Position numbers and translations under genes: made by a program
Assembly (NCBI GenBank): GCA_905178155.1
Contig: CAJINV010000003.1
Coordinates: 10,051,979 to 10,115,978, forward strand
DNA: 64,000 nucleotides
Origin: Amoebophrya sp. A120
Taxonomy: Eukaryota; Sar; Dinophyceae; Syndiniales; Amoebophryaceae
Direction of reading: 5' to 3'
Shown: positions 32,523 to 43,139 of the stretch, one piece after another
Numbering within the stretch: position 1 is the stretch's first letter
Layout: each line of letters starts with the position of its first letter
Notes under the pieces: model-generated
Told to the model about the DNA's origin: nothing
Databases searched by the model: none
The model's input: the letters and a program-made list of their open reading frames with translations, nothing else

Positions 32523-33014
32523 CAATGTCTTTTTGGTAGATTCGTGCGGTGCACAGTGCGCAAAATTCTTTAAATAACTGATCGTGTCCCACAGCCACGA
32601 CAGTACCCATCGCAATTTCGCTTGCTGCTACTTCAAATGAAAATGATTTCCACGAATATCAGCATAAGCCGCAGCGTTGACTTTTCTCGAGTTCCAAGTA
32701 CTTATTTTGCTTGATCTCGAGATGAGGGTCGGAGGTTTTTTTTATGCGTAGTTCGTTTTCTGTGTGTTCGGCGTCACCAGTCGGTCCGTTCCCGTTCGGA
32801 GTTCCTTATGTATGATGAAAGTGATGCACTAATAGGAACAATGTAAGTGGCCGTGTAGCACGAGTTCAACTTTCGCAAGACCTGAGACAACTGGAGTCCC
32901 GTGCGTCATAACATGATCTGCTACCTTGCGCAATGCCGCAGCGCTACACGCAATCCTGACGTTGTGATGAGATAAAGTTGGCGCGTTGGGGTTGGAGATT
33001 GTGATTGGGGCGTA
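32523..33014. other. Intergenic stretch
   Basis: Lower GC than average, with T runs. No shared repeat or gene-like frame was seen. Confidence 0.4.
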
Positions 33015-33180
33015 ATGTGGATGATGTTGCGAGCAGGCTTCATCGGAGTGGTGCTGGTCGTGTCGTGTTGTATTGGCCAGCACTCAATGTCAACCAGAAA
33101 AACAGCAAGTGATTTGTCGATGATGAAGCAAGTGGAAGAAAATCCAAAAAGAAAACAAAGAGCGCCGAAGCGGCCGCGAT
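33015..33180 (+). CDS. Possible secreted or membrane protein, first exon
   Basis: ATG at 33015 begins MWMMLRAGFIGVVLVVSCC, a hydrophobic N-terminus like a signal peptide or anchor, followed by a Lys/Arg-rich stretch (ENPKRKQRAPKRPRS). Downstream the sequence changes to a GC-rich repeat (GCCGGnACCGGGATCGCC and similar), so the exon is taken to end near 33180. The frame itself stays open to 33848. No family recognised. Confidence 0.35.
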
Positions 33181-35292
33181 CGATCGCCCGGAGCGGGGTC
33201 GTGGGCACCATCACCGCCGGCACCGGGATCGCCGGAACCGCGTTCCCCGGGACCCGGAGCCGGCGCGCTTGCTTCAGGCACAATCAGGCGCCGGCAGGCT
33301 GGCAGGCGAGAATTGGCCACGATCCCCCTGCCACGCACCAGCTCGGACCGCGGCCGGGCGCCCTCAGCCTGGTAGGGCCGGGAACGGCCTGGCACGGCCT
33401 CGGCGACGGCCCGCCTGGCGTTGGCGGGCTTGGGCCGCGATCTGACGCCGACCTGGCCACGATTTGGCACCGGCTTGGCCACGAGCTCGCGGGTCTGTCT
33501 GCTGCTTCCGTTTTTCCTTCGGTCTCGGGGCCTGCTTGGTTGGTGTTTTGGGGGTGGCGGGGCGTGTTCCTCGAAGGCATGGGGCCCTCGGGGCTTTTGC
33601 AATTCGACTCTTCGCGTCGCGGCTTCGCTTGGCTGCGGCGAGGATTTGTGGCGAGGATTCGGTGCGAGGCTTCGCTTCAAGGCTCCGCTTTAAAGCGTTC
33701 CTCCAAGGCCTCGCTTGGTGGCCTCGAAGTCTCAGACAGACTTTCACTCTTCGAGTCTCACTCTTCCAAAGTGGAGCTCGCAGTTCTATTGCATGAAGCT
33801 GCAAGTAGCTTGATTCTGTTTCATGCCAAAGATGTTGCATGGCAATAGAGAATGGCCCGCGCGCTTTCCATTTTTCGTTCAGAAAAGCAGCAAAAAACTG
33901 AGGGACAGAAATTGATTAGAAAGTTTTCATGGGGCAGCAAGATCCAGCGTCGCTCGGAAGAGAGAGATCACAATCATAACAAGCCTCGGGGCGAGCCCTG
34001 CTGGGCTCGCCTGGGCTTGAGATTGTCGGCTGCGCCCGATAGTTTGGCGACTGGGTAAACTGCAAGGAGACCGGGAGAGGGGGCTCAGTGCCACTGGTCG
34101 GCTGGGCGCGGGGGCTCAGGGCTAGCTCCTTGGTCGGCTGGTCGCGTCACTGATTCCGGCGGACCGTTGGGGCCGCCCGGCGTTCGTTTAGGTTGTAGAC
34201 ATTTCGTCCGACCAATCCTGATTTGACTTGGTAATCTGAGTGCAATGCGTCCGATTTCAGAACAAATCTGATTTCAGTACCTGGTTGCATTTCGTAATCT
34301 GATTCCACAACTTACACAATCTGATACGACCAGCATCCGTTATTTTGTCTTTTGGAAGATGAAGATCGTGGTCTCAAGCCCTCTGTTTTGTGGATATTAT
34401 TCCAACAAATGTTTATGAACGAGTACAACTAGCACGAGCTATTTCTTCAGGACTCTTATCTCAGAAGACTGCGAATGTAGTGACTCTTTAGAAGAGGAGT
34501 CCCGAAATCCTGAATAATATCAGCGATGTAGCAGCCTTCAGAAGATCAGCCACAGTTTTCTGATGATTGTTTTGAACCAGAAAAAAGCATGGAAAGTAGC
34601 GAAGCCTTTTGCAGCACATCAAAAATTGGTCCATACAGTTTTGGTCTTCCATGTAAAAATTCGACCCTGCTTCAGAAGGTAGTAAGTTTTTTTCGCTTTT
34701 TCAAGCTCGGGCTTTCATGTTTTCCTCTTCTTTCTGCTAATCACCGAACTGAATTCGGCAAAACCTTTAGAAGGCTCATACTCTTTATCTCCTGACGAAT
34801 ACTTATTTCTTCATGTTTCTGTAAAACTCCAACTCTGCAAAGTTTTGCTTTTCCGATAGCGACACTTCACATGAATTGCGCCAGCGTTTCCACTTACGAC
34901 CAGAATGTTGTTGGAGTCTCGGTCCTCTCGGAGAAATCAACGAAGTGGTCGCGTTGACTTGGACCGTTTGGGACAGTGGTGGTGCTACTGCTACTTCCCA
35001 GGCACTTGGATATGACTTCGTCGATACGTCGCCAACAAGAACACTGACACACCGGAAGTGCCCATGCCTGCCTGTTCTTCGTTTTCTACGCTTAAGGCTT
35101 CAGGCTCAGTATCGGAGTTTTGCTCATCTTTTGTCCGTTGCGCGTCGGATGAGATGACAGTCAGAACATCTGCTCCGGCATGGGTCAACGTAGTTGTATG
35201 TACCCGTGTTCAGGTCCACCGTCCACTTTGCTGCGATACTTTTTTCTGAACTCGGATCAGTTTGATGTATCTCGAAACGCTTACAAGAGGTG
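33181..35292. other. Low-complexity GC-rich stretch followed by AT-rich DNA
   Basis: 33181-33780 has degenerate repeats (CACGGCCTCGGCGACGGC; GGCGAGGATT; CTTCGCTT...AGGC). 34180-35290 is the AT-richest part of the window, with no ORF above 95 codons and no shared repeat. No gene is called. Confidence 0.4.
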
Positions 35293-35802
35293 ATGATGTT
35301 GATTCGAAAACGGTTGCACTACGAGGCAGTAAGGGATAACTTCTTGTGGTTGAATCGGCACACAAGGCGCATTGAAGAAATTACCGTCGTCCAATGCTTG
35401 AGCGTGGGCGAAGTTGGATTGTGTCCTCAGGCACAGCAGCGCCCCGCAGCGCTTGCTGCGCAATGGCGAGCGTTGATGGTGGCCACGCCAGCGCGTCGGA
35501 GTATAATGGATCGATATCGCAAACTACGACCAGTTCCGCAGAAATATCCGCAAGCGTCTGCGCGATTGTCGGATGGGAAGGCCTTCTCGGTGCGTGATCC
35601 CATTTGTGCCGAGGCCTCTACTCGAGATCCTACCCGAAACCTATGCTCGCCTATTCTCGATCTTGGCGAGCCGACGAGTGAAACAACAACAACAACCCAA
35701 GCCAACCCATATGGAAACGTTGCTGGAGTGAAGCATTTTACGGAACTGAACAACTATCCCGCTTCCTCGTCTCTTATGCGAGCCGCCAAATCCTGTTCCT
35801 GA
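35293..35802 (+). CDS. Hypothetical protein upstream of Era
   Basis: ATG ATG at 35293 opens 169 codons to TGA at 35800-35802, with balanced, coding-like codon use. The N-terminus is basic (MMLIRKRLHYEAVRDNF), as in a mitochondrial presequence, and there is a Thr run (SETTTTTQAN). No domain is recognised. It could be an independent gene or a 5' exon of the Era gene about 300 bp downstream, as the visible Era frame has no ATG start. No splice junction is asserted. Confidence 0.4.
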   Translation: MMLIRKRLHYEAVRDNFLWLNRHTRRIEEITVVQCLSVGEVGLCPQAQQRPAALAAQWRALMVATPARRSIMDRYRKLRPVPQKYPQASARLSDGKAFSVRDPICAEASTRDPTRNLCSPILDLGEPTSETTTTTQANPYGNVAGVKHFTELNNYPASSSLMRAAKSCS

Positions 35803-36099
35803 TCCTGCTGCGACTGATCCTGTCCTGCAAATGTGATATGTTTGCCTTTTGGCTGTATCTACTTATTTGCATAGCAGGTTTGGGAAGCCCGGGAGCCGGG
35901 AGCCATGATAGCGGCGGTCCTCTAAATGTCCAGAACTCGCAGAAAGACATTGCTGATGATTCATTGACTGATCCGCAGTATTAAAGTCAGGCAGTGAATT
36001 TTTCGCGTAGATCAGGATGAGCAACAATACAACTTTTCGCTCGATTGCGTTGTTGATCCTGCCCTGCAAAAGAAGGGGATGGAGAGTTTTTCACTTCTG

Positions 36100-37250
36100 T
36101 CATACACAGTCGCGCATTGCGGCCGTTCTTGGATAGCAAATCTTGCGCGAGGAGTTCTTTGTCTCTCAATGAAGATGTAGAGACGCCGCTCGCGTATAGT
36201 CGTGTTTCATCGAGCGGGTCGACCAGTGCAGAACAGGAGAAGCAGGGCGTGCGTGACAGCAATGCCGGTTCCGCAACGAAAAGTAGCCTGCAAGCTGGTC
36301 GCTCTTGCGCGAAAAAAGTTCCGGCGTTCCGAGGCGTTCCGCCCGAGGTTCTCCACTCGGGAAATCCGCCGCGGCGAGTGCACTCACCGCCAAACGCCCG
36401 CGTGATCCGCGTGGCGCTGATTGGGCTCCCTAATGCGGGCAAGTCATCGCTGTTGAATGCGTGCGTCGGGGGTATTCCCGTGGCTGCCGTCTCGCAGAAG
36501 GTAAACACGACCAATACAGATGAAATTCGTGGCGTGTATACTTCAAAGAATGTGCAGGTGCTTTTCCAAGACGCCCCTGGGATCTTGCCCATCCGGCCAA
36601 AGCACCGGGAGTTGGCGAGGAAGGCGTGGGACGGGTACAAGAATGCGGATCTGGTCCTGCTGGTTGTTGATGTCGTGCGTCGACCCACCAGCGAGTTTTT
36701 TGGTCTTCTACGGAAGCTCGCTCCGCTTCCGCTGATGGGCTGCGGAAAAAATAGTAAAAGACCCGGCCAATGCTCTTACCGAACAAGAGCAGGCGTAGAT
36801 GACAGCAGTGAAGCTGGCAGCAGCACAGTAGAATCGGAAAGGTCCAGAGTGGATCCCGGATGTAGAAAACTGACTACCGATACTGCGAATGTTATTGAGC
36901 CCCGGCTACCCCGCTGGGCTGCGTGCTGTGTCGCGGGGGCCTCAGCAGCTGCAGCTTTTCCAAGAGTACACCTGAATCGAGCAGACCGCTGCGAGACCGG
37001 AAACGCTTCGTCTGTGCCTTCGAAGGAGAACCCAGCGTCCGGCGATTTGAGCAAACGGCGCAAGCCCTTCGTTCTCTCTGGACAGGAGTTCTTGCTTCGG
37101 GAAATGGGGGATGCACCGCAACAGCACCTAGGCGCAGAAACCCTGGCGCGCCCGCCGGGAGCCAAGTTTCGATCGAGTGCATGCGGTTTTGGTGGTTCCG
37201 ACGACCAAGCCGGCACACCGCGAAACTTTGAGGAACGTCGCGACTATTGA
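36100..37250 (+). CDS. Era-like GTPase (ERAL1 type), exon block 1: G1-G3
   Basis: Seen: VIRVALIGLPNAGKSSLLN with the G1 P-loop (36423-36446), switch region NTTNTDEIRGVYT, G3 DAPG (36570-36581) and NADLVLLVVDVVRR. This is the first half of an Era-type G domain. Known: Era/ERAL1 binds the 3' end of small-subunit rRNA and assists ribosome assembly, in mitochondria for ERAL1. About 100 residues of unrecognised sequence precede the P-loop without an ATG in frame, so 5' exons are missing here. After FGLLRKLAPLPL the frame runs on for ~170 residues rich in Ser/Arg/Ala with no Era counterpart, to TGA at 37248-37250. The donor lies somewhere in that stretch (phase 0 required). Confidence 0.8.
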
Positions 37251-37659
37251 AGATAAAAGTACACCATCCCTACAAGAACATTCCTGATGCTGCAATTCTT
37301 AGATATTCTCCTGGTGGGGCTACATCATGATGCAAACCCTACAATGCAGACCCGGCCATAAACATAACTAGCAAAGCCAGCTTCGCCTGGAAGTAGGCAG
37401 TGGAAGAAGAAATGCAAATGTCAGCTACCGTCATGATCTAGATAACCAATCAAAAGCGCCCGGCCCGAAAGCAAAGCAAAGAAGTCAAAGCGCCGGCTCG
37501 CCCAATGTGCTTCGTTGTCGCGGCTCCGGCGCGCCCAGATTGGTCGCCCCGGCTCCGGCGTTCTCGATCTGGTCGCCCCGGCTTCGGCGCGCCCAATCTG
37601 GTCAACCCGTCCCCGAAGGCGCATGGACGTGACTCGATGGCGTCGGACAACTTCCGACC

Positions 37660-38020
37660 CGTCGGGCTATTTTTGGCTGTCCGACGGCCGTCGGGCAACT
37701 TCTACGCCGTCGGGCGACTTTTGGCGGTCCGACGGCCGTCGGGCAACTTTTGGGCCGTCGGACGACTTTTGGCTGTCCGACGGCCGTCAAAGTCGTCCGA
37801 CGGCCGTCGGGTGACATTTGGATGCCCGACGGCCGTCGGACAACTTCTGAGCCGTCGGATGACATTCGTTTTTCCGACGGCCGCCGGGCAGCTTCTGAGC
37901 CGTCGGACAAGTTCAGAGCCGTCGGACGACTTTTGGTTGTCCGGCGGCCGTTGGACAAGTTTTGAGCCGTCGGACGGCTTTTGGTTGTACGACGGCCGTC
38001 GGACGACTTTTGACTGGCCG
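37660..38020. repeat. CCGTCGG minisatellite inside the Era intron
   Basis: About 15 units of ~24 bp, paired into ~48-bp higher units: GCCGTCGGACnACTTTTG alternating with GCTGTCCGACG. Many units carry the palindrome CCGACGGCCGTCGG. Confidence 0.8.
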
Positions 38021-38029
38021 TCTTCGAGC

Positions 38030-38290
38030 TCTTATCTTAAACTCAAACTCGAGCCCGAGCTTGTGTCTCAAACTCACGCTCGAGCTCGCGCTTGTGTCTC
38101 AAACTCAAATTCGCGCCTGTCTCTCAAACTCAAACTTGAGCACGTAGCTCAGCGGCGAGCTTGTGCCTGAAACTCAAGTTCGCGCTTGTCTCTCAAACTC
38201 AGGCGCCAGTTTGTATCTCAAGCGTTAGTTTGGTTTTGAGCCTCAAACTCGAGCGCGATTCTGAGCCTTAAGCTCAACGCTGGAACTCCA
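38030..38290. repeat. CTCAAACTCG minisatellite inside the Era intron
   Basis: Degenerate ~28-bp units around CTCAAACTCGAGC...GCTTGTGTCT, related to arrays at 11690 and 15185. Confidence 0.75.
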
Positions 38291-39806
38291 ACGGACACGG
38301 GCATTTTCTTAATCCATGGCAGGCATCTTCTCCACAGGGGTTTAGATTGATCAGGTTTACTAAAGTTAAGCCACGTACGCTTCGCGCGTACTAATGTGAA
38401 GAAAACGAGCGCAGTCATACCGCTAGCATGAAAATCCACAAAAGCAAAAGCAAAAAATATGAGAGCGAAGCCATAGAAGCCGGCAAAAGAGCGCAAAATG
38501 TACACGCGGGGCCAGCTCGAGTCCGGACCTGCCGGAGTCCGCCGGACCTTCTTTCTCTGTCCGCCGGAGTCTTGCAGAATCTCGAAAAGGAGCCCTATTC
38601 CATGGCGCTCGCCCGTAAAGGGCTCCGGGGCGGCAGGAGGCTCGCGCTCTGGTTGCCGGCCTGGCCCGCCGCAATCCGGCGGCGCAGCCGGGGCTGGCCG
38701 CATCTTTCTGTCGGTTGCCGCCAGCCTTTCCGAAGTCGGCCGGCCTCAAGGAAGGCCCGCCGTCCTCGCTTGTAAAGCCTATCTGCCCGGCTTGTATGTA
38801 CTTAGAGCCTAGCGCGCCGACGTGTCCGGCCGTCGAGTTCGCAGGGCCGCCCATTGGGAGTCCGACCGCCACGGCTGCGGGTGTTCCTGTGACGAACCTT
38901 CTACCTAGAGCTTTTGCCTCCATTCCACCTGTGGCGAACCTTCTACCTAGAGCTTGTGCCTGCGGGCCGGACCGGACCGGATAGCGCCCGTCGGGCCTGC
39001 CGACTTCATCGGCAGGCTCGGCAGGATAGAACTACAGACCGACGCTGCGAACGAAGAGGGTAAAAAGGGCGAGGGCGCCGAAGAGTGGCGGCGCGGGCCG
39101 GCGTCAGCTTCGGGCCTATTTGGCTTGTTTTTAGCATTTGGATTTGACGGGAAGGCTTTGCCCGTTGGCTTTGGGGCTTTGCTTCAGGCTCTGGGCTTCA
39201 GATTTGGTCAAGGAGAACCATAGAAGCAGCACCTGAAAAATCAGGCACACCCCCCACCGTGCGGGGCCAATCAGCATAGACGTGCTCTCGTCTGAGTGTT
39301 TCAACTACGTGGCAGCCCCGCTGGTGGAAAAACTCGCAGGGAGGAAGTGCGAAGACTCAGCGAGCAGGCCAGGGGCATGGGAGGTCGCTCGGGGGTGTCC
39401 CAGCGGCGGTGTTTGGAATTAGTTGCGTTTATTTTGCGAAAATCCCATCTCCACCTGAAAGGGGAAGACGGGCGAGGGTGTGGCTCGTAAAAGATGCCTG
39501 CGCTGATATTCCGCGCGAGCGGGCTTCCGGCTGCCACCTCTAAACGGGGAAAAGGCCAGGGATAGGAGTGACCTGGCATGCGCAAGGCAACCGGGTTTCG
39601 CAAGGAATTAACGTGGAAGCGGGATGATGCGTTATACTGGCGCCGCCACTTGCACTTGCTGTGTTATGACTACTACGCAGGGGGAGACAGTGCTCCCGCT
39701 TGTGTCAGCGAAAATCTACATTGGTATACAGAGTCTACAGTGGTGGGAAGGCACTTAATCTGTTGCTGAAAGAACTAAATTCATGTGTGGCTTTCGTTTT
39801 TCGTAG

Positions 39807-40851
39807 GATACGGACGGGAATTTCACGGCAATCGTGCAGCCGCACCTGGTGGCCGATTTTGCAGCGGAGCAGAGCGTCGAAAAAAATTTTAATGATGATA
39901 TGCAGAATGCCTACGCTCCTCGTTTGTCGGCAGAGGCCGATGCGGGAAGTGCGGTGCAAGACGCGAATGATCTTCAGAGGAGGGCTAGGGCCTCCAGCCG
40001 CACGGCGGACGGAAAGCAGTGCGCTGGCCTGGCGGCTACTGACCAGGAGCAGCTTTCCACGCCCACCTGCTCAGGCGACACCGGAGGACAGACCGAAGAA
40101 TGTTTCGATCCGTGCCCGGAGCTAACGATGCTGCTACCTGCGCGACTGCGACTGGAAGAGCCCGGGAACGAAGTACCTACATATGTGCGCACCGCGGCAA
40201 AGCCTTTGGCAAGCCAGGGTGGAGCCACGTCTGGTAATGAACAGCACAGGCCGAGGCGGAGGCCGCCAGTGGTTCTGGTGCTGAACAAAATCGATAAGGA
40301 GCCGGAGCACCGATGGGTGGCGGCGCGGCGGCGTGAAATAACGGCACGCGCCAGCTTCGACAAAGTGTTTTTGGCGTCGGCTCTGGAGAACCGCGGGATT
40401 GAGTCGTTGCTGCGTTTCCTAGTCAACCATGCAAACCAAGACGACGCGACATTGCGGGACGCTTGGCTGTATCCCGCAGAGCAGAAAACCAGCCTCAGCA
40501 AGCCCGACCAGGTAAAGCAATCCGTCCGCGCGGTGTTAATGACCTGGTTTCACAAAGACGTGCCCTACAAGGTCGACCAGGAGGTGGTGGGATGGTGGGA
40601 GCTTGACGGAGACCGCGATATTTCGCGGGATGAAGATATTTCACCAGAACAAGATGTAGTCGGTCTCAAGAGCGTGAGCAACGAAACGGTAGGCGCCCTT
40701 GTTGATAAACTCGGGGTGAAACGTAAAAAAGAACCACTTTCTGGGACGCAAGAAGAAGGACCCGCAGCTGCCAGGGATAGAAATGACACGATGGCGGTAT
40801 CCGTGAATCGAGCTCCACTTGGGCTGCAGCTATGCATTGCAAATAAAATAG
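39807..40851 (+). CDS. Era-like GTPase, exon block 2: G4-G5 and start of KH region
   Basis: Begins at phase 0 after GTTTTTCGTAG with DTDGNFTAIVQPHLVADF. Then about 150 residues are lineage-specific before VVLVLNKIDK (G4 NKID, 40284-40295) and SALENRGIESLL (G5, from 40377). SVRAVLMTWFHKDVPYKVDQ with VVGWWEL matches the helix and first strand before the KH domain of ERAL1 (…REKLLEHLPQEVPYNV). A ~90-residue acidic and basic insert follows (DISRDEDISPEQDVVG…), and similarity is lost near 40850, where a repeat with GGTACC units begins. GTACAAGG at 40852 is a possible donor. G4 lies ~3.7 kb from G3. Confidence 0.85.
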
Positions 40852-42360
40852 GTACAAGGAGGAACCAGGTACCCTACCGAACCAGGTACCCGGGACCAGG
40901 TACCCGGGACCAGGTACCCAGGTCCAGGGACCCTGGGACCAGGTACCCCGGGACCAGGTACCCGGGACCAGGTACCCTGGGGCCAGGTACCCAGAAAACA
41001 ACCCCCTCCCCAACCTGTCTCGACGAAGCTGCCCACCAGGCTGTCTTCGCGAAAACCAAAATCGACACACTCCGTCGCAGTCCGGAACGACGCCGCCGAG
41101 TATGTCTGCGCTGCAAACTTGTCTGGGTCTGGAAGGTTGCCATGCTTGACCAGCGGCGCTCGGGTTGGCAGTTTGGTGGGTGGGTTCGTTTTTCGCGTAC
41201 CAGGGTGCTCGCTCCCGGGCGGCCAGAGCGGCGTACTGGGTTGCGCTGTATCATTTAGCATGAAGAAAGAAGCGGCCTCCCCCGGCTTTAAAAACGGCGG
41301 ACCGGGGTACCCTGTTCCGTGGGTGCCTACAAGGGCTGGGCACCCTATGAGAAGAGGGACGGGGGGCCCACGTCCGGGCATTCGCGTCTGGGTACCGGGT
41401 GCCCACATCCGGGTATCCGGACGTGGGCACCCGGACCGGTACCCACATCCGGGCATCCACATCTGCGCACCGGGTGCCCCCCGCCGGGCACCCGGGTCCG
41501 GAGATGTGGGCACCCGGTGCCCCGATGTGGATATCCAGATGTGAAACCGCTTGACTTTTCGCGTCGCTTTCTGCTAGCTAAAGTTGAAGAGGTGGGCTCC
41601 CACATCCGGCGGGCGCGAGGTGCTCACATCCTGGTACTCACATCTAGGCACCAGGCGCCCAAAGCCACAGCCGATATCCACATCTGGGCACCGGGTGCCC
41701 ACATGCGGGCACCGCTACCCATATCCGGCCATCTACATCTGCGTACCGGGTGCCCACATCCGGGAACCCGGGGACGGAGATGCGGACAGCCGGTGCCCAG
41801 GTGTGGACGTCCAGACGTGAAACCGCTTGAGTTTTCGTGTGACTTTTTTTTTTCAACTCAAAGTTGAAAAGGTGCCCACATCCGGGTATCCGCATCTCCG
41901 GTCCGGGTGCCCACATCCGGGTACCCGGGTGCCTGGTCCCAGGGTACCCGGTCCCAGGGTACCTGGTCCCAGGGTACCTGGTCCCAGGGTACCTGGTCCA
42001 AGGGTACCTGGTTCCTACCTCTACCAATGAAATATCCTATCTGGGTCTGGAAGAATGCACTTCGTATGTAACGCGTCCTGTGGTTCAGGTTCACACAAAG
42101 ATCTGTCTTGAATGACTACCAAATAAAGCTACGACTTCTATTGGTCGATTTGAGCGGCAGCGGACCCGGACCCGGACGCTTCTCATGCAGAATAGTCATG
42201 GCTATGGGTATGGCGACGACCTCGCCCGTTCTGTGATGCTAATTCGGGAAGCAAGGCTTCACGCGGTATGGAAAATCTGCATGACGGGTTTCAGGAGACC
42301 CAGACACATTTGCATTGGATAGGAGCGAGCGGAGGGCAGCTCACCACTGTCGCGTCATTC
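40852..42360 (+). other. Era gene intron 2 with giant inverted minisatellite arms
   Basis: Left arm 40852-40993 consists of GGGACCAGGTACCC units. Right arm 41925-42022 is the inverse, GGTACCTGGTCCCAGG. The outermost units carry GGAACCAGGTACC and its inverse, so the pair could fold into a stem of ~100 bp. Between them lie two ~275-bp tandem blocks of CCACATCCGGG...ATC units (41380-41600, 41640-41890), each ending with GTGAAACCGCTTGA. The acceptor is probably CGCGTCATTCAG (ends 42360), but phases of the donor and acceptor candidates do not fit simply, so both borders are approximate. Confidence 0.6.
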
Positions 42361-42691
42361 AGAGAATTCTCGCGCCGTTGGAGTGGAAGATGGCGCAGGC
42401 AGCAGCAGCAGCAGTGGAGGAGGCACAGTCACCGGAGTAAAAACTGCGAGAGATACAAAAAGAACAATCGTGATTGAGCACCAGCTTACCGTGTCCGATT
42501 CCGTAGTGGCCCGCATGATCTGCGGCGTTGGGGGTCGTCTGTTGACGAGACTGCGTGAAAATGTTGCTTTTCAATTAGAAAAGATCTGGGGCGTGCAGCG
42601 TGTTGACCTTCGGATTACTGTTAAGTCTACCAAGAGCCGGCTCAGTCGACTGGATCTTCGTTTGAAAGCCGCAGCCATCCAGAATATGTGA
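42361..42691 (+). CDS. Era-like GTPase, last exon: KH domain
   Basis: After a Ser/Gly-rich start (GAGSSSSSGGG) the frame reads RTIVIEHQLTVSDSVVARMI, CGVGGRLLTRLRENVAFQL, then VDLRITVKSTKSRLSRLDLR to TGA (42689-42691). This fits the ERAL1 KH domain: a strand of hydrophobics, the GxxG loop as GVGG (42524-42535), a helix, then the strand VDLRITVK. The canonical loop is usually more basic (GKKG or GPKG), so RNA contact may differ. There is an in-frame TAG at 42320, so the exon starts after that. Confidence 0.85.
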
Positions 42692-43139
42692 CGCGCGTAC
42701 ACATGCAAATGCATAATGACGGAAATATACCGGCGACGGAAAGGCTTTCCTGCTACAGGGAGGATTGTCTTTCGCTCTCTGATAATAGTACATGCGCCCC
42801 GTGTCATCTTCTCATTTTGAGAATCGGACATACAGGTGGCCCGCGTGTGTTTTTCAATTTAGCCACGTTATTTCGTCCTCCTCTGTGGTCTTTAGAATGG
42901 TAATGTTATTGTTATGGTGTGCCATTCATTGTCCGAGGTAGTCCATAGTTGCGTGGCCCCGTCGTTGATTCGTTGACTGCTTTGAAGGTGTGCCCGCAAA
43001 GGGTCATCCCATTCCGGTGGACTGAAAAACAGGAGGAGTCAGGTCTGGATCTCGCGCAGCTGTGGAGGGGGCACACCGGCGCGGAATATTCCACATAGCT
43101 TGAGGACAACAGTACGCAAGGAAACCAAGAAACTAAAGA
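42692..43139. other. 3' flank of the Era gene
   Basis: T-rich, no ORF or repeat of note up to the start of the next repeat element. Confidence 0.4.

Larger units (their letters stand above)
37251..39806 (+). other. Era gene intron 1 (repeat-filled)
   Basis: Ends with TTTCGTTTTTCGTAG. It contains a CCGGCTCCGGCG/GGTCGCCC repeat (37530-37620), a CCGTCGGACAACTTTTG minisatellite (37660-38020), a CTCAAACTCG minisatellite (38030-38290), a two-fold 41-bp repeat with CGAACCTTCTACCTAGAGCT (about 38891 and 38933), and GC-rich low-complexity DNA. ORFs within it are by-products. The 5' border is uncertain. Confidence 0.65.

Noticed and set aside
35427-35753. 108-codon - strand ORF
   Set aside because: Shadow of the + strand 169-codon ORF, which has better codon use and a clear ATG and stop.
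40829-41513. 227-codon - strand ORF
   Set aside because: Translation of GGTACC and CACATCCGGG repeats inside the Era intron.
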